In this document: in pieces, positions 24,101 through 35,571 of the stretch
Numbering within the stretch: position 1 is the stretch's first letter
How the letters are laid out: the number at the start of each line of letters is the position of its first letter
Assembly (NCBI RefSeq): GCF_009763805.1
Contig: NZ_CP046804.1
Location: forward strand, 992,001-1,056,000
Direction: 5' to 3'
DNA: 64,000 nucleotides
Source: Vibrio cidicii
Lineage (GTDB): Bacteria; Pseudomonadota; Gammaproteobacteria; Enterobacterales; Vibrionaceae
The notes under the pieces: generated by a model
Database searches by the model: none
The model's input: only the letters and a program-made list of their open reading frames with translations
What the model was told of the DNA's origin: nothing
Translations under genes and position numbers: made by a program

Positions 24101-27100
24101 GACGATCGCCCAGCGGTATCCGCTATCAGCAGCCCAACGGTATCGGAAGGCGACAGCGCCACGTTTGACGTCAGCTTGAGCAACGCGAGCACGACAGCGA
24201 CCACCGTGACCTTGACCTTAGCGGGCGACAGCGCCACCGCAGGCACGGACTTCACCAGTACCGAAGTGACCATCACCTACCAAGATGGCACCACCCAAAC
24301 CGTGGCCGTCAATGGCGATGGCACCTTCGATGTGGCGATCCCAGCGGGCGACACCACGTTCAGCATCTCGGTCCAAACCACCGACGATGGCGTGTACGAA
24401 GGTGACGAAACCTTCACACTGAGTGGTCAGACCGCGACACAAACCACAGCGATGACGGGTACAGCGACCCTCAAAGACGATGGCAGCGTGACACCACCGG
24501 ATGGTTCGTCAGGCGACGATCGCCCAGCGGTATCCGCTATCAGCAGCCCAACGGTATCGGAAGGCGACAGCGCCACGTTTGACGTCAGCTTGAGCAACGC
24601 GAGCACGACAGCGACCACCGTGACCTTGACCTTAGCGGGCGACAGCGCCACCGCAGGCACGGACTTCACCAGTACCGAAGTGACCATCACCTACCAAGAT
24701 GGCACCACCCAAACCGTGGCCGTCAATGGCGATGGCACCTTCGATGTGGCGATCCCAGCGGGCGACACCACGTTCAGCATCTCGGTCCAAACCACCGACG
24801 ATGGCGTGTACGAAGGTGACGAAACCTTCACACTGAGTGGTCAGACCGCGACACAAACCACAGCGATGACGGGTACAGCGACCCTCAAAGACGATGGCAG
24901 CGTGACACCACCGGATGGTTCGTCAGGCGACGATCGCCCAGCGGTATCCGCTATCAGCAGCCCAACGGTATCGGAAGGCGACAGCGCCACGTTTGACGTC
25001 AGCTTGAGCAACGCGAGCACGACAGCGACCACCGTGACCTTGACCTTAGCGGGCGAGAGCGCCACCGCAGGCACGGACTTCACCAGTACCGAAGTGACCA
25101 TCACCTACCAAGATGGCACCACCCAAACCGTGGCCGTCAATGGCGATGGCACCTTCGATGTGGCGATCCCAGCGGGCGACACCACGTTCAGCATCTCGGT
25201 CCAAACCACCGACGATGGCGTGTACGAAGGTGACGAAACCTTCACACTGAGTGGTCAGACCGCGACACAAACCACAGCGATGACGGGTACAGCGACCATC
25301 ACTGATGATGGCAGCGTCACACCACCGGATGGTTCGTCAGGCGACGATCGCCCAGCGGTATCCGCTATCAGCAGCCCAACGGTATCGGAAGGCGACAGCG
25401 CCACGTTTGACGTCAGCTTGAGCAACGCGAGCACGACAGCGACCACCGTGACCTTGACCTTAGCGGGCGAGAGCGCCACCGCAGGCACGGACTTCACCAG
25501 TACCGAAGTGACCATCACCTACCAAGATGGCACCACCCAAACCGTGGCCGTCAATGGCGATGGCACCTTCGATGTGGCGATCCCAGCGGGCGACACCACG
25601 TTCAGCATCTCGGTCCAAACCACCGACGATGGCGTGTACGAAGGTGACGAAACCTTCACACTGAGTGGTCAGACCGCGACACAAACCACAGCGATGACGG
25701 GTACAGCGACCATCACTGATGATGGCAGCGTGACGCCACCGGATGGTTCGTCAGGCGACGATCGCCCAGCGGTATCCGCTATCAGCAGCCCAACGGTATC
25801 GGAAGGCGACAGCGCCACGTTTGACGGCAGCTTGAGCAACGCGAGCACGACAGCGACCACCGTGACCTTGACCTTAGCGGGCGACAGCGCCACCGCGGGC
25901 ACGGACTTCACCAGTACCGAAGTGACCATCACCTACCAAGATGGCACCACCCAAACCGTGGCGGTCAATGGCGATGGCACCTTCGATGTGGCGATCCCAG
26001 CGGGCGACACCACGTTCAGCATCTCGGTCCAAACCACCGACGATGGCGTGTACGAAGGTGACGAAACCTTCACACTGAGTGGTCAGACCGCGACACAAAC
26101 CACAGCGATGACGGGTACAGCGACCCTCAAAGACGATGGCAGCGTGACACCACCGGATGGTTCGTCAGGCGACGATCGCCCAGCGGTATCCGCTATCAGC
26201 AGCCCAACGGTATCGGAAGGCGACAGCGCCACGTTTGACGTCAGCTTGAGCAACGCGAGCACGACAGCGACCACCGTGACCTTGACCTTAGCGGGCGACA
26301 GCGCCACCGCAGGCACGGACTTCACCAGTACCGAAGTGACCATCACCTACCAAGATGGCACCACCCAAACCGTGGCCGTCAATGGCGATGGCACCTTCGA
26401 TGTGGCGATCCCAGCGGGCGACACCACGTTCAGCATCTCGGTCCAAACCACCGACGATGGCGTGTACGAAGGTGACGAAACCTTCACACTGAGTGGTCAG
26501 ACCGCGACACAAACCACAGCGATGACGGGTACAGCGACCCTCAAAGACGATGGCAGCGTGACGCCACCGGATGGTTCGTCAGGCGACGATCGCCCAGCGG
26601 TATCCGCTATCAGCAGCCCAACGGTATCGGAAGGCGACAGCGCCACGTTTGACGTCAGCTTGAGCAACGCGAGCACGACAGCGACCACCGTGACCTTGAC
26701 CTTAGCGGGCGAGAGCGCCACCGCGGGCACGGACTTCACCAGTACCGAAGTGACCATCACCTACCAAGATGGCACCACCCAAACCGTGGCCGTCAATGGC
26801 GATGGCACCTTCGATGTGGCGATCCCAGCGGGCGACACCACGTTCAGCATCTCGGTCCAAACCACCGACGATGGCGTGTACGAAGGTGACGAAACCTTCA
26901 CACTGAGTGGTCAGACCGCGACACAAACCACAGCGATGACGGGCACAGCGACCCTCAAAGACGATGGCAGCGTGACGCCACCGGATGGTTCGTCAGGCGA
27001 CGATCGCCCAGCGGTATCCGCTATCAGCAGCCCAACGGTATCGGAAGGCGACAGCGCCACGTTTGACGTCAGCTTGAGCAACGCGAGCACGACAGCGACC

Positions 27101-30100
27101 ACCGTGACCTTGACCTTAGCGGGCGAGAGCGCCACCGCGGGCACGGACTTCACCAGTACCGAAGTGACCATCACCTACCAAGATGGCACCACCCAAACCG
27201 TGGCCGTCAATGGCGATGGCACCTTCGATGTGGCGATCCCAGCGGGCGACACCACGTTCAGCATCTCGGTCCAAACCACCGACGATGGCGTGTACGAAGG
27301 TGACGAAACCTTCACACTGAGTGGTCAGACCGCGACACAAACCACAGCGATGACGGGTACAGCGACCATCACTGATGATGGCAGCGTGACGCCACCGGAT
27401 GGTTCGTCAGGCGACGATCGCCCAGCGGTATCCGCTATCAGCAGCCCAACGGTATCGGAAGGCGACAGCGCCACGTTTGACGTCAGCTTGAGCAACGCGA
27501 GCACGACAGCGACCACCGTGACCTTGACCTTAGCGGGCGAGAGCGCCACCGCAGGCACGGACTTCACCAGTACCGAAGTGACCATCACCTACCAAGATGG
27601 CACCACCCAAACCGTGGCCGTCAATGGCGATGGCACCTTCGATGTGGCGATCCCAGCGGGCGACACCACGTTCAGCATCTCGGTCCAAACCACCGACGAT
27701 GGCGTGTACGAAGGTGACGAAACCTTCACACTGAGTGGTCAGACCGCGACACAAACCACAACGATGACGGGTACAGCGACCATCACTGATGATGGCAGCG
27801 TGACGCCACCGGATGGTTCGTCAGGCGACGATCGCCCAGCGGTATCCGCTATCAGCAGCCCAACGGTATCGGAAGGCGACAGCGCCACGTTTGACGTCAG
27901 CTTGAGCAACGCGAGCACGACAGCGACCACCGTGACCTTGACCTTAGCGGGCGACAGCGCCACCGCAGGCACGGACTTCACCAGTACCGAAGTGACCATC
28001 ACCTACCAAGATGGCACCACCCAAACCGTGGCCGTCAATGGCGATGGCACCTTCGATGTGGCGATCCCAGCGGGCGACACCACGTTCAGCATCTCGGTCC
28101 AAACCACCGACGATGGCGTGTACGAAGGTGACGAAACCTTCACACTGAGTGGTCAGACCGCGACACAAACCACAGCGATGACGGGTACAGCGACCATCAC
28201 TGATGATGGCAGCGTGACGCCACCGGATGGTTCGTCAGGCGACGATCGCCCAGCGGTATCCGCTATCAGCAGCCCAACGGTATCGGAAGGCGACAGCGCC
28301 ACGTTTGACGTCAGCTTGAGCAACGCGAGCACGACAGCGACCACCGTGACCTTGACCTTAGCGGGCGAGAGCGCCACCGCAGGCACGGACTTCACCAGTA
28401 CCGAAGTGACCATCACCTACCAAGATGGCACCACCCAAACCGTGGCCGTCAATGGCGATGGCACCTTCGATGTGGCGATCCCAGCGGGCGACACCACGTT
28501 CAGCATCTCGGTCCAAACCACCGACGATAACGTCTTTGAAGGGGATGAAACCTTCACATTGAGTGGCAAGACCGCGACTCAGTCGAGCGCGGTCACAGGC
28601 ATAGCTACCATCACAGACGAAGCGACGCCGAGCACCGAAGACACGGTGACGGTGACGTTAACTGGCCCAGACAGCATCGTCGAAGGCGAAACGAGCGGTG
28701 AGTACACCGTGACGTTGAGTGACGCGGCGCCAGCGGGCACGGTGATCACCTTAAGCTACAGCTACACCACGGCGTCGGGCGCCGACATTGTGGAGACCGC
28801 GCAAGCGTTGGTGGGCGCTGACGGCAAGACGGCGACCTTCACCATCGAGACGGTGGATGACAAATTGGCGGAAGGCAGTGAAGCGTTCACAGTGAGCGTG
28901 AGTGGCGTGCAAACGCCAGAGGGCGAGGCGGTGTTCGAGGCGCTGAACCTTGACAACGCGACCAAGCAGACGACCATCACAGACAACGACGCCCCACCAA
29001 CGGTTTCTATTAGCTCTAATGCAGTAGTGTCAGAGGAAGGCCTAGATCTCGGACTTAAAGATGAACAAGGATCTCCAGATATCACTAATAGTGCTGTTGC
29101 ATCTGGCATTATTACTATTGGTGATGTTGATAGTGAAGGGGTAACTGTAACGCTATCTGGTCCAAATGACATTACATCTGGAGGTGAGAATGTCGGATGG
29201 GCATGGAATGAAAGTTCTCATACGTTGATGGGTTTTACTGGCTCAGTAGCTGCTGGTAACTATCAAGCTGTGATGGAAGTTGCCCTCACCCCGCCAAATG
29301 ACAGTACGAAGGGCGATTGGGGCTACGAAGTTAAATTGCTAGAGCCTATCGATCACCCTACAAAAGATGCAGAAGATGCGCTTAGCTTTGATATCACAGT
29401 TTCGGTCTCTGACGGTCAAACTACAACGGATACTAAACTCAATGTCACCATCGAAGACGATGCGCCAATTGCGGCTGATATGGAGCCAGTGTCGTTGACT
29501 GCAACAGGTATTCCCGATGTATTGGTGGGTAAATTTAACTTAACCGATTACGATGATGACCAGTGGTCTATTGATGGTGGTAAGTTTACGATTACAGCGA
29601 AAGGCTTTGAATCTTCATTGTCTGCTGATTTGGTTGATGCCCAAATTAACGGTAGCTCGTCAGGCATTGGTGTAAGTAGTGTTGGCTCGCCCTACCATAA
29701 TATTGAAAATGAAGTCGATTTCCGTAAGTTTGCTGATGGAACAACCGCTTCTGAAGAGATCATCGTTAAACTCGATCCCAATACCGTTGCTTATGGCGCT
29801 AAGATTGAATTTAGCAAAATGTTCAAAGGCGAGCTAGAAAGTGGCATTGTTGAATTCTGGCGTGGGGATGTTCTTATCGCAACGCAGGAGTTCACTTCTG
29901 ATGAAGCAAGCGGCAACTATGCTGAGAACTTTTCAGTCCAGCAAGGTGGTTTTGATACCATGGTGATTAAAGCCACTGACAACGGAAAGCCATTTGATCA
30001 TAAGGATAACAGTGACTTTACTGTGAAAAGTATTGAGTTTATCGGCTCTGATTCGCCAACGGTGATTGCCTACGGGTCTGGTACCGTTACGCCTCAGTGG

Positions 30101-32770
30101 GGGGCAGATGGTCCTGGGACACTGACACTTATTGGATTAAATGAGTCAGAGACTTTAGAGACAGCCAACGGATCACCCGTTAATGTGGTCGCAGAAAGCG
30201 CGAACACTATAGTGGGTAAAGATGCCAATAATAACTTGGTGTTTAAACTTGAGTTCACGCCGGCAACAGGTAAGTGGGAGTTTTATCAGTATCAAAACAT
30301 TAAATCACCAACCGGTGATGCAGACATTGACTTTAAAGTACAAGTCACAGATGCCGATGGAGACAGCGCGCAACTTGGTTTTGCTGTTAAGCCGATGTCT
30401 CCACCAGTGATCGGTGAGCTGACACTTAATATGTCAGAAGAGGGATTACAAGGCGGTATTGCTGATGGTTCGTCAATATCAAATTCCCAAGATACGACAA
30501 ACAATACTAGTGCAGATGGTCAACTGAGTTTGTCTAACGTTTCTCAGTTATCGATGGGTATACCGACTGATAGTTATACCTCTGACGGGGTCGCAATCAG
30601 TTGGACATTATCGGCAGATAAGCAAACTCTTACAGGATCTGCGGGTGCGAATAAGGTCGTTGAGTTTACTTTAGATAACCTAGGTAACGTCAACAGTACC
30701 CTACACGCCCCGATTGATCACCCTAATAAGGCAGGTGAGGATAGTTTGGTTATCAATATCCCACTTGAGGCGAAAAATGCTGCAGGTGCTATTGGAGCAG
30801 GCAAAGTCACTGTTGTTATTGAAGATGATGCGCCCGTTGCGAAAGAAGTGTTCCACGTTGCAGAGTCTGAGCTGAAACAAGGTGCCAACGTTCAATTGAT
30901 TCTAGACATTTCTGGCTCAATGGATACCAGTGCAGGAAATGGTAAGAGTCGCCTAGATGTGATGAAAGAATCAGCTAAACAACTGTTAGAGCAATACCAA
31001 GCGATGGGACAAACCAAAGTTCAATTGGTTGTTTTCCACAGTGAAGCAGAAGTTAAATCACAAGGTAATTCAGTCTGGATGACTGTTAAACAGGCAATAA
31101 ATTATATTAATGGGCTATCTACTAAAGGAACTACTGATTACGATCACGCAATTGAGTTAGCTGAAGACAATTGGTCAGGTCTCAATACCGGTGGATTACT
31201 AACAGGAGCAACTAATGTTAGCTATTTCCTCTCCGACGGCGAACCTTACGATGGTGATTATGTACGGAGCAATGGTAATAAGGTATGGAACCCGAATACT
31301 ATTGAACCAAACGAGTTATCTAGTTGGATTACTCATTTGCAAGCGAATCAGATCACTGCTCTAGCCTATGGTATGGGCAATAATGTTCCACAAGGTGAGC
31401 TGGACAAGGTGGCTTATGATGGACACCTTAATCTTGATACCAACGCAGTCGTCGTGCCTGATGTGACAAAGCTTCCACCAATTTTGTTACAGTCTGTTAT
31501 TCAACCTATTGGCGGTAATTTACTGAACTCAGGTGATGGATACGGTATTGGTGCGGATGGTGGTGTGATTAGTGCAATCACTATCCAGGGTGTTACGTAC
31601 TCATTTAATGGCCATTCAGTTAGCGCATCAGGTCAGCCAACATCACTCAAGTACGATTTTGACCCATCGACCAAAACATTATCAATTTATATTGATAACA
31701 AGCATTCATTGGTCATTGATTTGGACGATGGTAGCTATCAGTTCTTTGGCGCGTCTGTAACGCCTGCGGTTAAGCTTGAGTTCGGTTATACCCTAAAAGA
31801 CAACGATGGAGATGTCAGCTCCAACACCATGACTTTTGTTGTAGGGGCCGATATTAAATCTTCAGGTGAACAGATTGATTCGGTTCAAATGTATGACCCG
31901 AATTCAACCAATCAAAAAGTCGAATGGTCGTCAACTGGTAGCTCTGGACCGAGCGTTAAACTTTATGAACACGCCGAAAAAGGTTTGGTGGTCGATGTGG
32001 GCGCTGGCGGAGATAATGTTTATCTCGGCAAAGGTGATGATATTATTTTCTTGGGTGATAGTCATGTAGAAGGACTGGACGATAATGCGCAGGCAGTGCA
32101 AAAAGAACAAACAGCACTCCAAGCATTGAAAGAGTTTGGTTCTGGTAAAGATAGCATTTGGTTGCAAGACCCAAATAATGAAGATAGTGCGCTCAAAATA
32201 ACTAACTCTAGTAATGCCTACATAGATATTGCTCACGGCGGTGGTGGTGACGACCGAATTTACGGGCAAGGTGGTGTTGATCTGATCTTTGGCGGCTCAG
32301 GTAATGACCAGCTCTATGGTGGTGATGGCAATGATGGTCTACGGGGTGGTACAGGCGATGATATCCTTGATGGCGGCTTAGGCAACGACATCCTGATCGG
32401 CGGTCTTGGTGATGATATCCTAACGGGTGGTGATGGTATGGATATCTTCAAGTTCATTGACCACGGTACAGGAGTGCGTGATGGTGAGAGAGACACCATT
32501 ACTGACTTTACTGCCGGTGAAGATAAGATTGATCTTTCTGATCTGCTCCATACAGATCAGAATGACTCTATCGATTCATTGCTGGAGAGTAACGAGATAG
32601 GCCTTACTCTTAACGGTGGTCACTTAGAACTGACGATTTCAGATGGTTCTAGCCATCAAACGGTGGTTATTGAGAATGGTGCATCGCAGTATCAGTCTTA
32701 CATCGCCGATGGTGAAATTACCAACATGAATGCAATTTTGAACGACTTGCTAAAAATTCATGAGAACTAA
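9140..32770 (+). CDS. giant LapA-type RTX adhesin with retention module
   Basis: One uninterrupted frame encodes about 7,876 residues. The N-terminal retention module (residues about 1-130) contains TAAG at 90-93, the kind of site cut by the periplasmic protease LapG. One divergent Calx-beta-like domain precedes 45 tandem 138-residue copies (residues about 284-6,494). After these come another Calx-beta-like domain, two related domains, a VWA domain with MIDAS-like DISGS near residue 7,254, and about eight RTX nonapeptides (GGxGxD type, residues about 7,700-7,770). A type I secretion C-terminus follows. The ATG at 9140 has AGAGG upstream; an in-frame GTG at 9089 is less likely. Known LapA-type proteins stay anchored in the outer membrane through the retention module and are released when c-di-GMP is low. 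That mode of action is inferred here. Confidence 0.93.
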   Translation: MDFSAFLSGAALTAGRIVVIDLNGNIRMLAPGQTPAPGEVVIDTLDESEVPTVRVATENGSNDITDDVQQIFAALEDGQDPTQLGDDFATAAGETGGSSLVSAGTISRDGSETLASTAFTTQGLQDLGLNQAQSLSLFEVYSSFSSDAATIIADESKPALSITGGGEVSEGSDATFTVTLSNATESAVVLNLATNTGGDYTAEDGDVADISASYVNGDGQAVELTVDANGNVTVPAGVTEISVSVATNGDNVYEGDETFGLVVTENNGVTSNGSVTGTATITDDGSVTPPDGSSGDDRPAVSAISSPTVSEGDSATFDVSLSNASTTATTVTLTLAGDSATAGTDFTSTEVTITYQDGTTQTVAVNGDGTFDVAIPAGDTTFSISVQTTDDGVYEGDETFTLSGQTATQTTAMTGTATLKDDGSVTPPDGSSGDDRPAVSAISSPTVSEGDSATFDVSLSNASTTATTVTLTLAGDSATAGTDFTSTEVTITYQDGTTQTVAVNGDGTFDVAIPAGDTTFSISVQTTDDGVYEGDETFTLSGQTATQTTAMTGTATITDDGSVTPPDGSSGDDRPAVSAISSPTVSEGDSATFDVSLSNASTTATTVTLTLAGESATAGTDFTSTEVTITYQDGTTQTVAVNGDGTFDVAIPAGDTTFSISVQTTDDGVYEGDETFTLSGQTATQTTAMTGTATITDDGSVTPPDGSSGDDRPAVSAISSPTVSEGDSATFDVSLSNASTTATTVTLTLAGDSATAGTDFTSTEVTITYQDGTTQTVAVNGDGTFDVAIPAGDTTFSISVQTTDDGVYEGDETFTLSGQTATQTTAMTGTATITDDGSVTPPDGSSGDDRPAVSAISSPTVSEGDSATFDVSLSNASTTATTVTLTLAGESATAGTDFTSTEVTITYQDGTTQTVAVNGDGTFDVAIPAGDTTFSISVQTTDDGVYEGDETFTLSGQTATQTTAMTGTATITDDGSVTPPDGSSGDDRPAVSAISSPTVSEGDSATFDVSLSNASTTATTVTLTLAGESATAGTDFTSTEVTITYQDGTTQTVAVNGDGTFDVAIPAGDTTFSISVQTTDDGVYEGDETFTLSGQTATQTTAMTGTATITDDGSVTPPDGSSGDDRPAVSAISSPTVSEGDSATFDVSLSNASTTATTVTLTLAGESATAGTDFTSTEVTITYQDGTTQTVAVNGDGTFDVAIPAGDTTFSISVQTTDDGVYEGDETFTLSGQTATQTTAMTGTATITDDGSVTPPDGSSGDDRPAVSAISSPTVSEGDSATFDVSLSNASTTATTVTLTLAGESATAGTDFTSTEVTITYQDGTTQTVAVNGDGTFDVAIPAGDTTFSISVQTTDDGVYEGDETFTLSGQTATQTTAMTGTATLKDDGSVTPPDGSSGDDRPAVSAISSPTVSEGDSATFDVSLSNASTTATTVTLTLAGESATAGTDFTSTEVTITYQDGTTQTVAVNGDGTFDVAIPAGDTTFSISVQTTDDGVYEGDETFTLSGQTATQTTAMTGTATITDDGSVTPPDGSSGDDRPAVSAISSPTVSEGDSATFDVSLSNASTTATTVTLTLAGESATAGTDFTSTEVTITYQDGTTQTVAVNGDGTFDVAIPAGDTTFSISVQTTDDGVYEGDETFTLSGQTATQTTAMTGTATITDDGSVTPPDGSSGDDRPAVSAISSPTVSEGDSATFDVSLSNASTTATTVTLTLAGESATAGTDFTSTEVTITYQDGTTQTVAVNGDGTFDVAIPAGDTTFSISVQTTDDGVYEGDETFTLSGQTATQTTAMTGTATITDDGSVTPPDGSSGDDRPAVSAISSPTVSEGDSATFDVSLSNASTTATTVTLTLAGESATAGTDFTSTEVTITYQDGTTQTVAVNGDGTFDVAIPAGDTTFSISVQTTDDGVYEGDETFTLSGQTATQTTAMTGTATLKDDGSVTPPDGSSGDDRPAVSAISSPTVSEGDSATFDVSLSNASTTATTVTLTLAGESATAGTDFTSTEVTITYQDGTTQTVAVNGDGTFDVAIPAGDTTFSISVQTTDDGVYEGDETFTLSGQTATQTTAMTGTATITDDGSVTPPDGSSGDDRPAVSAISSPTVSEGDSATFDVSLSNASTTATTVTLTLAGESATAGTDFTSTEVTITYQDGTTQTVAVNGDGTFDVAIPAGDTTFSISVQTTDDGVYEGDETFTLSGQTATQTTAMTGTATLKDDGSVTPPDGSSGDDRPAVSAISSPTVSEGDSATFDVSLSNASTTATTVTLTLAGDSATAGTDFTSTEVTITYQDGTTQTVAVNGDGTFDVAIPAGDTTFSISVQTTDDGVYEGDETFTLSGQTATQTTAMTGTATLKDDGSVTPPDGSSGDDRPAVSAISSPTVSEGDSATFDVSLSNASTTATTVTLTLAGDSATAGTDFTSTEVTITYQDGTTQTVAVNGDGTFDVAIPAGDTTFSISVQTTDDGVYEGDETFTLSGQTATQTTAMTGTATLKDDGSVTPPDGSSGDDRPAVSAISSPTVSEGDSATFDVSLSNASTTATTVTLTLAGDSATAGTDFTSTEVTITYQDGTTQTVAVNGDGTFDVAIPAGDTTFSISVQTTDDGVYEGDETFTLSGQTATQTTAMTGTATLKDDGSVTPPDGSSGDDRPAVSAISSPTVSEGDSATFDVSLSNASTTATTVTLTLAGDSATAGTDFTSTEVTITYQDGTTQTVAVNGDGTFDVAIPAGDTTFSISVQTTDDGVYEGDETFTLSGQTATQTTAMTGTATLKDDGSVTPPDGSSGDDRPAVSAISSPTVSEGDSATFDVSLSNASTTATTVTLTLAGESATAGTDFTSTEVTITYQDGTTQTVAVNGDGTFDVAIPAGDTTFSISVQTTDDGVYEGDETFTLSGQTATQTTAMTGTATITDDGSVTPPDGSSGDDRPAVSAISSPTVSEGDSATFDVSLSNASTTATTVTLTLAGDSATAGTDFTSTEVTITYQDGTTQTVAVNGDGTFDVAIPAGDTTFSISVQTTDDGVYEGDETFTLSGQTATQTTAMTGTATITDDGSVTPPDGSSGDDRPAVSAISSPTVSEGDSATFDVSLSNASTTATTVTLTLAGESATAGTDFTSTEVTITYQDGTTQTVAVNGDGTFDVAIPAGDTTFSISVQTTDDGVYEGDETFTLSGQTATQTTAMTGTATLKDDGSVTPPDGSSGDDRPAVSAISSPTVSEGDSATFDVSLSNASTTATTVTLTLAGESATAGTDFTSTEVTITYQDGTTQTVAVNGDGTFDVAIPAGDTTFSISVQTTDDGVYEGDETFTLSGQTATQTTAMTGTATLKDDGSVTPPDGSSGDDRPAVSAISSPTVSEGDSATFDVSLSNASTTATTVTLTLAGESATAGTDFTSTEVTITYQDGTTQTVAVNGDGTFDVAIPAGDTTFSISVQTTDDGVYEGDETFTLSGQTATQTTAMTGTATITDDGSVTPPDGSSGDDRPAVSAISSPTVSEGDSATFDVSLSNASTTATTVTLTLAGESATAGTDFTSTEVTITYQDGTTQTVAVNGDGTFDVAIPAGDTTFSISVQTTDDGVYEGDETFTLSGQTATQTTAMTGTATITDDGSVTPPDGSSGDDRPAVSAISSPTVSEGDSATFDVSLSNASTTATTVTLTLAGESATAGTDFTSTEVTITYQDGTTQTVAVNGDGTFDVAIPAGDTTFSISVQTTDDGVYEGDETFTLSGQTATQTTAMTGTATLKDDGSVTPPDGSSGDDRPAVSAISSPTVSEGDSATFDVSLSNASTTATTVTLTLAGDSATAGTDFTSTEVTITYQDGTTQTVAVNGDGTFDVAIPAGDTTFSISVQTTDDGVYEGDETFTLSGQTATQTTAMTGTATLKDDGSVTPPDGSSGDDRPAVSAISSPTVSEGDSATFDVSLSNASTTATTVTLTLAGESATAGTDFTSTEVTITYQDGTTQTVAVNGDGTFDVAIPAGDTTFSISVQTTDDGVYEGDETFTLSGQTATQTTAMTGTATITDDGSVTPPDGSSGDDRPAVSAISSPTVSEGDSATFDVSLSNASTTATTVTLTLAGDSATAGTDFTSTEVTITYQDGTTQTVAVNGDGTFDVAIPAGDTTFSISVQTTDDGVYEGDETFTLSGQTATQTTAMTGTATITDDGSVTPPDGSSGDDRPAVSAISSPTVSEGDSATFDVSLSNASTTATTVTLTLAGESATAGTDFTSTEVTITYQDGTTQTVAVNGDGTFDVAIPAGDTTFSISVQTTDDGVYEGDETFTLSGQTATQTTAMTGTATITDDGSVTPPDGSSGDDRPAVSAISSPTVSEGDSATFDVSLSNASTTATTVTLTLAGESATAGTDFTSTEVTITYQDGTTQTVAVNGDGTFDVAIPAGDTTFSISVQTTDDGVYEGDETFTLSGQTATQTTAMTGTATITDDGSVTPPDGSSGDDRPAVSAISSPTVSEGDSATFDVSLSNASTTATTVTLTLAGESATAGTDFTSTEVTITYQDGTTQTVAVNGDGTFDVAIPAGDTTFSISVQTTDDGVYEGDETFTLSGQTATQTTAMTGTATLKDDGSVTPPDGSSGDDRPAVSAISSPTVSEGDSATFDVSLSNASTTATTVTLTLAGDSATAGTDFTSTEVTITYQDGTTQTVAVNGDGTFDVAIPAGDTTFSISVQTTDDGVYEGDETFTLSGQTATQTTAMTGTATLKDDGSVTPPDGSSGDDRPAVSAISSPTVSEGDSATFDVSLSNASTTATTVTLTLAGESATAGTDFTSTEVTITYQDGTTQTVAVNGDGTFDVAIPAGDTTFSISVQTTDDGVYEGDETFTLSGQTATQTTAMTGTATITDDGSVTPPDGSSGDDRPAVSAISSPTVSEGDSATFDVSLSNASTTATTVTLTLAGDSATAGTDFTSTEVTITYQDGTTQTVAVNGDGTFDVAIPAGDTTFSISVQTTDDGVYEGDETFTLSGQTATQTTAMTGTATLKDDGSVTPPDGSSGDDRPAVSAISSPTVSEGDSATFDVSLSNASTTATTVTLTLAGDSATAGTDFTSTEVTITYQDGTTQTVAVNGDGTFDVAIPAGDTTFSISVQTTDDGVYEGDETFTLSGQTATQTTAMTGTATLKDDGSVTPPDGSSGDDRPAVSAISSPTVSEGDSATFDVSLSNASTTATTVTLTLAGDSATAGTDFTSTEVTITYQDGTTQTVAVNGDGTFDVAIPAGDTTFSISVQTTDDGVYEGDETFTLSGQTATQTTAMTGTATLKDDGSVTPPDGSSGDDRPAVSAISSPTVSEGDSATFDVSLSNASTTATTVTLTLAGESATAGTDFTSTEVTITYQDGTTQTVAVNGDGTFDVAIPAGDTTFSISVQTTDDGVYEGDETFTLSGQTATQTTAMTGTATITDDGSVTPPDGSSGDDRPAVSAISSPTVSEGDSATFDVSLSNASTTATTVTLTLAGESATAGTDFTSTEVTITYQDGTTQTVAVNGDGTFDVAIPAGDTTFSISVQTTDDGVYEGDETFTLSGQTATQTTAMTGTATITDDGSVTPPDGSSGDDRPAVSAISSPTVSEGDSATFDGSLSNASTTATTVTLTLAGDSATAGTDFTSTEVTITYQDGTTQTVAVNGDGTFDVAIPAGDTTFSISVQTTDDGVYEGDETFTLSGQTATQTTAMTGTATLKDDGSVTPPDGSSGDDRPAVSAISSPTVSEGDSATFDVSLSNASTTATTVTLTLAGDSATAGTDFTSTEVTITYQDGTTQTVAVNGDGTFDVAIPAGDTTFSISVQTTDDGVYEGDETFTLSGQTATQTTAMTGTATLKDDGSVTPPDGSSGDDRPAVSAISSPTVSEGDSATFDVSLSNASTTATTVTLTLAGESATAGTDFTSTEVTITYQDGTTQTVAVNGDGTFDVAIPAGDTTFSISVQTTDDGVYEGDETFTLSGQTATQTTAMTGTATLKDDGSVTPPDGSSGDDRPAVSAISSPTVSEGDSATFDVSLSNASTTATTVTLTLAGESATAGTDFTSTEVTITYQDGTTQTVAVNGDGTFDVAIPAGDTTFSISVQTTDDGVYEGDETFTLSGQTATQTTAMTGTATITDDGSVTPPDGSSGDDRPAVSAISSPTVSEGDSATFDVSLSNASTTATTVTLTLAGESATAGTDFTSTEVTITYQDGTTQTVAVNGDGTFDVAIPAGDTTFSISVQTTDDGVYEGDETFTLSGQTATQTTTMTGTATITDDGSVTPPDGSSGDDRPAVSAISSPTVSEGDSATFDVSLSNASTTATTVTLTLAGDSATAGTDFTSTEVTITYQDGTTQTVAVNGDGTFDVAIPAGDTTFSISVQTTDDGVYEGDETFTLSGQTATQTTAMTGTATITDDGSVTPPDGSSGDDRPAVSAISSPTVSEGDSATFDVSLSNASTTATTVTLTLAGESATAGTDFTSTEVTITYQDGTTQTVAVNGDGTFDVAIPAGDTTFSISVQTTDDNVFEGDETFTLSGKTATQSSAVTGIATITDEATPSTEDTVTVTLTGPDSIVEGETSGEYTVTLSDAAPAGTVITLSYSYTTASGADIVETAQALVGADGKTATFTIETVDDKLAEGSEAFTVSVSGVQTPEGEAVFEALNLDNATKQTTITDNDAPPTVSISSNAVVSEEGLDLGLKDEQGSPDITNSAVASGIITIGDVDSEGVTVTLSGPNDITSGGENVGWAWNESSHTLMGFTGSVAAGNYQAVMEVALTPPNDSTKGDWGYEVKLLEPIDHPTKDAEDALSFDITVSVSDGQTTTDTKLNVTIEDDAPIAADMEPVSLTATGIPDVLVGKFNLTDYDDDQWSIDGGKFTITAKGFESSLSADLVDAQINGSSSGIGVSSVGSPYHNIENEVDFRKFADGTTASEEIIVKLDPNTVAYGAKIEFSKMFKGELESGIVEFWRGDVLIATQEFTSDEASGNYAENFSVQQGGFDTMVIKATDNGKPFDHKDNSDFTVKSIEFIGSDSPTVIAYGSGTVTPQWGADGPGTLTLIGLNESETLETANGSPVNVVAESANTIVGKDANNNLVFKLEFTPATGKWEFYQYQNIKSPTGDADIDFKVQVTDADGDSAQLGFAVKPMSPPVIGELTLNMSEEGLQGGIADGSSISNSQDTTNNTSADGQLSLSNVSQLSMGIPTDSYTSDGVAISWTLSADKQTLTGSAGANKVVEFTLDNLGNVNSTLHAPIDHPNKAGEDSLVINIPLEAKNAAGAIGAGKVTVVIEDDAPVAKEVFHVAESELKQGANVQLILDISGSMDTSAGNGKSRLDVMKESAKQLLEQYQAMGQTKVQLVVFHSEAEVKSQGNSVWMTVKQAINYINGLSTKGTTDYDHAIELAEDNWSGLNTGGLLTGATNVSYFLSDGEPYDGDYVRSNGNKVWNPNTIEPNELSSWITHLQANQITALAYGMGNNVPQGELDKVAYDGHLNLDTNAVVVPDVTKLPPILLQSVIQPIGGNLLNSGDGYGIGADGGVISAITIQGVTYSFNGHSVSASGQPTSLKYDFDPSTKTLSIYIDNKHSLVIDLDDGSYQFFGASVTPAVKLEFGYTLKDNDGDVSSNTMTFVVGADIKSSGEQIDSVQMYDPNSTNQKVEWSSTGSSGPSVKLYEHAEKGLVVDVGAGGDNVYLGKGDDIIFLGDSHVEGLDDNAQAVQKEQTALQALKEFGSGKDSIWLQDPNNEDSALKITNSSNAYIDIAHGGGGDDRIYGQGGVDLIFGGSGNDQLYGGDGNDGLRGGTGDDILDGGLGNDILIGGLGDDILTGGDGMDIFKFIDHGTGVRDGERDTITDFTAGEDKIDLSDLLHTDQNDSIDSLLESNEIGLTLNGGHLELTISDGSSHQTVVIENGASQYQSYIADGEITNMNAILNDLLKIHEN
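9991..28620 (+). repeat. 45 tandem 414-bp repeats inside the adhesin gene
   Basis: The period is exactly 414 bp (138 codons), and the copies are nearly identical at DNA level. Each contains [16 protein letters not shown] and [11 protein letters not shown], a Calx-beta-like pattern with Ca2+-type acidic residues. The copies differ at a few fixed sites: GAC/GAG (Asp/Glu), ATCACT/CTCAAA (Ile-Thr/Leu-Lys), and silent choices GCA/GCG, GCC/GCG, GGT/GGC and GTGACG/GTGACA/GTCACA. Copy 39 has a private Val to Gly change (about 25,826) and copy 43 an Ala to Thr change (about 27,762). The last copy diverges ([11 protein letters not shown]). Such homogeneity indicates recent expansion or gene conversion. 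It also means copy number is sensitive to assembly. Confidence 0.97.
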
Positions 32771-32772
32771 AC

Positions 32773-32807
32773 AAAAGGGCCGAAAGGCTAATGCCGATCA
32801 GTTAAGC
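32773..32807 (+). repeat. left inverted repeat of the IS4-family element
   Basis: It reads AAAAGGGCC-GAAA-GGCTAATGCC-GA-TCAGTTAAGC. Compared with the right end (34193-34227) on the opposite strand, it differs only in the internal GAAA/TTTC and GA/AG. Both ends carry GCC-GAAA-GGC in the same orientation, a small GNRA-like hairpin. Confidence 0.85.
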
Positions 32808-32820
32808 CAAAAATGATCAG

Positions 32821-32848
32821 TTGAACGATCCTGCAGATAGCTTATAAA
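32821..32848 (+). promoter_or_regulatory. transposase promoter inside the IS
   Basis: TTGAAC (32821-32826) and TATAAA (32843-32848) are separated by 16 bp, close to a sigma-70 consensus. Transcription would begin near 32855, inside the left arm of the following hairpin. Confidence 0.65.
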
Positions 32849-32878
32849 GGCTCTAAGTATTCCCACTTAGAGCCTTTT
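32846..32878 (+). terminator. hairpin at IS left end, terminator or readthrough block
   Basis: The arms 32846-32858 and 32865-32878 (AAAGGCTCTAAGT/ACTTAGAGCCTTT) form a 13-bp stem followed by TTTTCTTTT. It lies directly before the TTG start of the transposase. It may end adhesin-gene transcription, or block transposase translation on readthrough RNA, since transcripts from the internal promoter would lack the left arm. Confidence 0.75.
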
Positions 32879-32881
32879 CTT

Positions 32882-34202
32882 TTGCAATTAACGACAGCCC
32901 TCTCACTCGCCAATAGCTATGCTCCAAATACAGAGCAACTAGGACAACTTAGTGACATCCTGTGCCCAGACTTCATTAATCAATGTCTTGAAACGTCGGG
33001 GGTAGCAACGGTTCGAAAGCGCAGAATCCCTCTTGATATGGCGGTTTGGTCTGTGATTGCTATGTCTCTCTATCGACAAGAAACCTCTGTGGAGTATCGT
33101 TTCCAAAGCTCAATTGGCTCTGCCTGGAAAACGAGCGCTTGTCGCTCCTAGCGCCATCGTTCAGGCGAGACAGAGACTTGGTGAGCAGGCAGTGAAAGAA
33201 GTTTTTGTTCAAAGTCAGAAGTTGTGGAATGAAGAGGCTCAACATCCTACTTGGGCTGGCTTAAAGCTTCTTTCTGTCGATGGCGTGGTATGGCGAACAC
33301 CGGACAGCGATGAAAATAGGGACACCTTTCAAGCCCCCTCGAACCAAAATAGCGAAGGCGCCTTCCCTCAAGTTCGTATGGTGTGCCAGATGGAAGTGAC
33401 AAGTCATATGCTGATTGCAAGTGCATTCGATAGCTACAAAACCAATGAAATGGTATTGGCTGAACAACTCATCGACACGACACCAGATAATAGTTTAACC
33501 CTGTTTGATAGAGGCTTTTTCTCACTAGGTCTACTCAATCGCTGGGCGTCGACAGGCGTTGAGCGCCATTGGTTAATGCCAATGAAGAAAGGTACGCAGT
33601 ATACGATAATCAGTAAGCTTGGCAGGAATGATAGAATAGTCCGCTTGCAGTCTAGCCCTCAAGCCAGAAAGAAGTTCTCGGACTTGCCAGAGTCAGTCAT
33701 GGTCAGGCTCATAACCAAAACGATAAAGGGAAAAGAGGTCAATATCCTTACGTCGATGACCGGCTACCCTTGCGCAGAAATCGCTGACCTATACAGCCAT
33801 CGATGGGAAATTGAGGTTGGTTATAGAGAAATGAAGTCATCGCTACTTAAGAACCAATTTACCTTACGCAGTGAAAAGCCAGAGATGGTCCGTCAAGAGC
33901 TATGGGGGTTGCTACTGAGCTACAATATCATCCGTTATCAGATGATAAATATGGCGAAACAAATCCCGGGGCTACACCCGAATCAGCTGAGCTTCACGAC
34001 AAGCGCGAATGCCATTATCCACCTAATCCACAGCTTTTTGCTCGAGTCGGCTGGGACGATAACGAAACGAATAAATGACTTGCTTGAAGAAGCTCACCAC
34101 CATGTTCTTCCTGTTAAGCGGGAAGATAGAATGTACCCTAGAGCGATAAAGCCCAAAGCGAAGAAGTACCCTAATAAAAAGAATGCCAGTCAGCTTAACT
34201 GA
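32882..34202 (+). pseudogene. IS4-family transposase, frameshifted
   Basis: The first frame (TTG at 32882) gives MQLTTALSLANSYAPN and continues as family members do to about residue 66. The rest is in the +1 frame. Deleting one A from GAAAC at 33080-33084 restores [19 protein letters not shown], which fits IS4 transposases. The second part holds the catalytic Asp residues (SVDGVVW, LFDRGFF) and a perfect IS4 signature Y-x2-R-x3-E-x6-K ([15 protein letters not shown]). The repaired protein would be about 440 residues, the usual IS4 length. As written it is not functional. A sequencing error is possible because the same GAAC-to-GAAAC change occurs in five other genes. Confidence 0.87.
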
Positions 34203-34227
34203 CTGGCATTAGCCGAAAGGCCCTTTT
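34193..34227 (-). repeat. right inverted repeat of the IS4-family element
   Basis: This is the reverse complement of the left end except for 6 central positions. The transposase stop codon (34200-34202) lies inside it. The neighbouring 34182-34210 forms a 12-bp stem (AATGCCAGTCAG/CTGACTGGCATT). Confidence 0.85.
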
Positions 34228-34269
34228 TAATGATCCCAATTTTTATTGGCCATGACCGCGTGAGTACGC

Positions 34270-35464
34270 TTAAAGCACCTTACACGCAAACCCTTTAAGG
34301 TAGAAACCTTCTGGGTAGGCCGTGTCGGTTGGGTGATCGGCCGCCTGTTCGAAACGCTCTACAAATTTGACGCTTCTGCCAGCATCGACGGCGGCATCGG
34401 CAATGATTTTTTGGAACAACACTTGGTCCATAAGGCCGGAGCAAGAGTAGGTGAGCAGTGTGCCGCCAGGTCTGAGGATTTGCATCGCGAGCATGTTGAT
34501 GTCTTTATAACCACGACATGCGCCATTAAGCTGTGCTTTGCTTTCGGCAAATTTTGGTGGATCCATGATCACCACGTCAAATTGAGTGCCTTGGTCGCGG
34601 TATTCGCGTAGCAGTTTGAACACATCGGCGTTTAGGAATACGGCGCGTTTCTTGGAGATATCAAATTCGTTCAACTCTGCGTTGAATTTTGCAGTGTCCA
34701 AGGCGGGTTGCGAGACGTCTGCGTTGATCACGCGTTTGGCTCCGCCTTTTAAAGCATACAGACCAAAACCGCCGGTATAGGAAAAGCAGTTTAAAACCTC
34801 TTTATCTTTGACATATTTCATCGCTTGTTGGCGGCTGTCGCGTTGATCGAGGTAGAAACCGGTCTTGTGGCCTCCGACGATGTCGACGCTAATTTTGACG
34901 CCATTTTCTTCGATAACGACCGATTTAGGCGGCAATTCACCGTGTAATACACCAGTGGTTTCTTTCAGTCCCTCTTTTTTACGAACGGCCACATCTGAGC
35001 GTTTCGTAAACATTGCAGTCAGGAAATACCTCAACCAAAGCGTCAACAATATTTTGTTTTTGATGTTCTGCACCCGCGCTGAGTAGTTGGCAGACAAAGA
35101 AATTTTGGTAACGGTCGATGGTGACACCTGGCATTCCATCGGATTCTGCCGCGATCAAGCGATAACCCGTCAAACCATCACGTTCAATAATTTCTTGACG
35201 AAGAAGCTGCGCGTCTTGGAGACGTTTTACAAAAAACGCTTTGTTAATGTCTTGTTTTTCAAAGCTCCATACGCGAGCGCGAATTTGCGATTCAGGAGAG
35301 TAGGCCGCTTTTGCCAACCATTTACCATCGTGAGCCAATACGTCAACGGTTTCTCCCAGTTGCGGATTGCCTTCCACCTTGTCGATGCCACGAGAAAAAA
35401 TCCATGGGTGACGTCTGATGACGGATTTCTCACGGCCTTTGGCTAAATAGATTGAAGCAGACAT
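34270..35464 (-). pseudogene. rlmI: 23S rRNA (cytosine-1962-C5) methyltransferase RlmI, frameshifted
   Basis: The N-terminal part (PUA-like domain, [17 protein letters not shown]) runs in one frame to about residue 151. The Rossmann methyltransferase half continues in another frame from [11 protein letters not shown]. Removing one base from GTTTC at 35001-35005 (GAAAC on the gene strand) gives [15 protein letters not shown], which matches the E. coli protein closely and makes about 397 residues (E. coli 396). The methyltransferase part retains VIMDPPKF and the YSCSG motif with the catalytic Cys. RlmI methylates C1962 of 23S rRNA. It is separated from acyP by a chemoreceptor gene here. Real inactivation or sequencing error cannot be told apart. 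Confidence 0.9.
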
Positions 35465-35530
35465 TGCAGTACTCTTAAGAAATTTGAAAGTGGGGTATTT
35501 TCATGGAATCAGCGTAGAAAAGCAAATAAC

Positions 35531-35553
35531 AAAAAGGCCGCGTTATGCGGCCT
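35531..35553 (-). terminator. terminator of the chemoreceptor gene
   Basis: AGGCCGC (35535-35541) pairs with GCGGCCT (35547-35553), loop GTTAT. On the minus strand a run of five T follows. Confidence 0.87.
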
Positions 35554-35571
35554 GATTAACTTGGATGATCG

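Larger units (their letters stand above)
32773..34227 (+). mobile_element. IS4-family insertion sequence
   Basis: The element is about 1,455 bp, bounded by 35-bp imperfect inverted repeats and carrying one DDE transposase gene with a frameshift. It begins two bases after the adhesin stop codon. The flanking bases (GAACTAAAC on the left, TAATGATCC on the right) do not form an obvious target-site duplication. It has its own promoter and an anti-readthrough-type hairpin at the left end. Confidence 0.88.

Noticed and set aside
9895..28416. Regular antisense open frames of 74 and 87 codons in every adhesin repeat
   Set aside because: They recur with the 414-bp period, result from codon bias of the repeats, and have no ribosome-binding sites or recognisable domains.
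9991..28620. Tandem repeats as a CRISPR array
   Set aside because: Units are 414 bp, contiguous, without spacers, and encode a continuous protein.
33057..33151. Programmed ribosomal frameshift in the transposase
   Set aside because: The shift needed is +1, no slippery heptamer is seen, IS4 transposases are single-frame, and a GAAAC to GAAC change repairs it as in five other genes.
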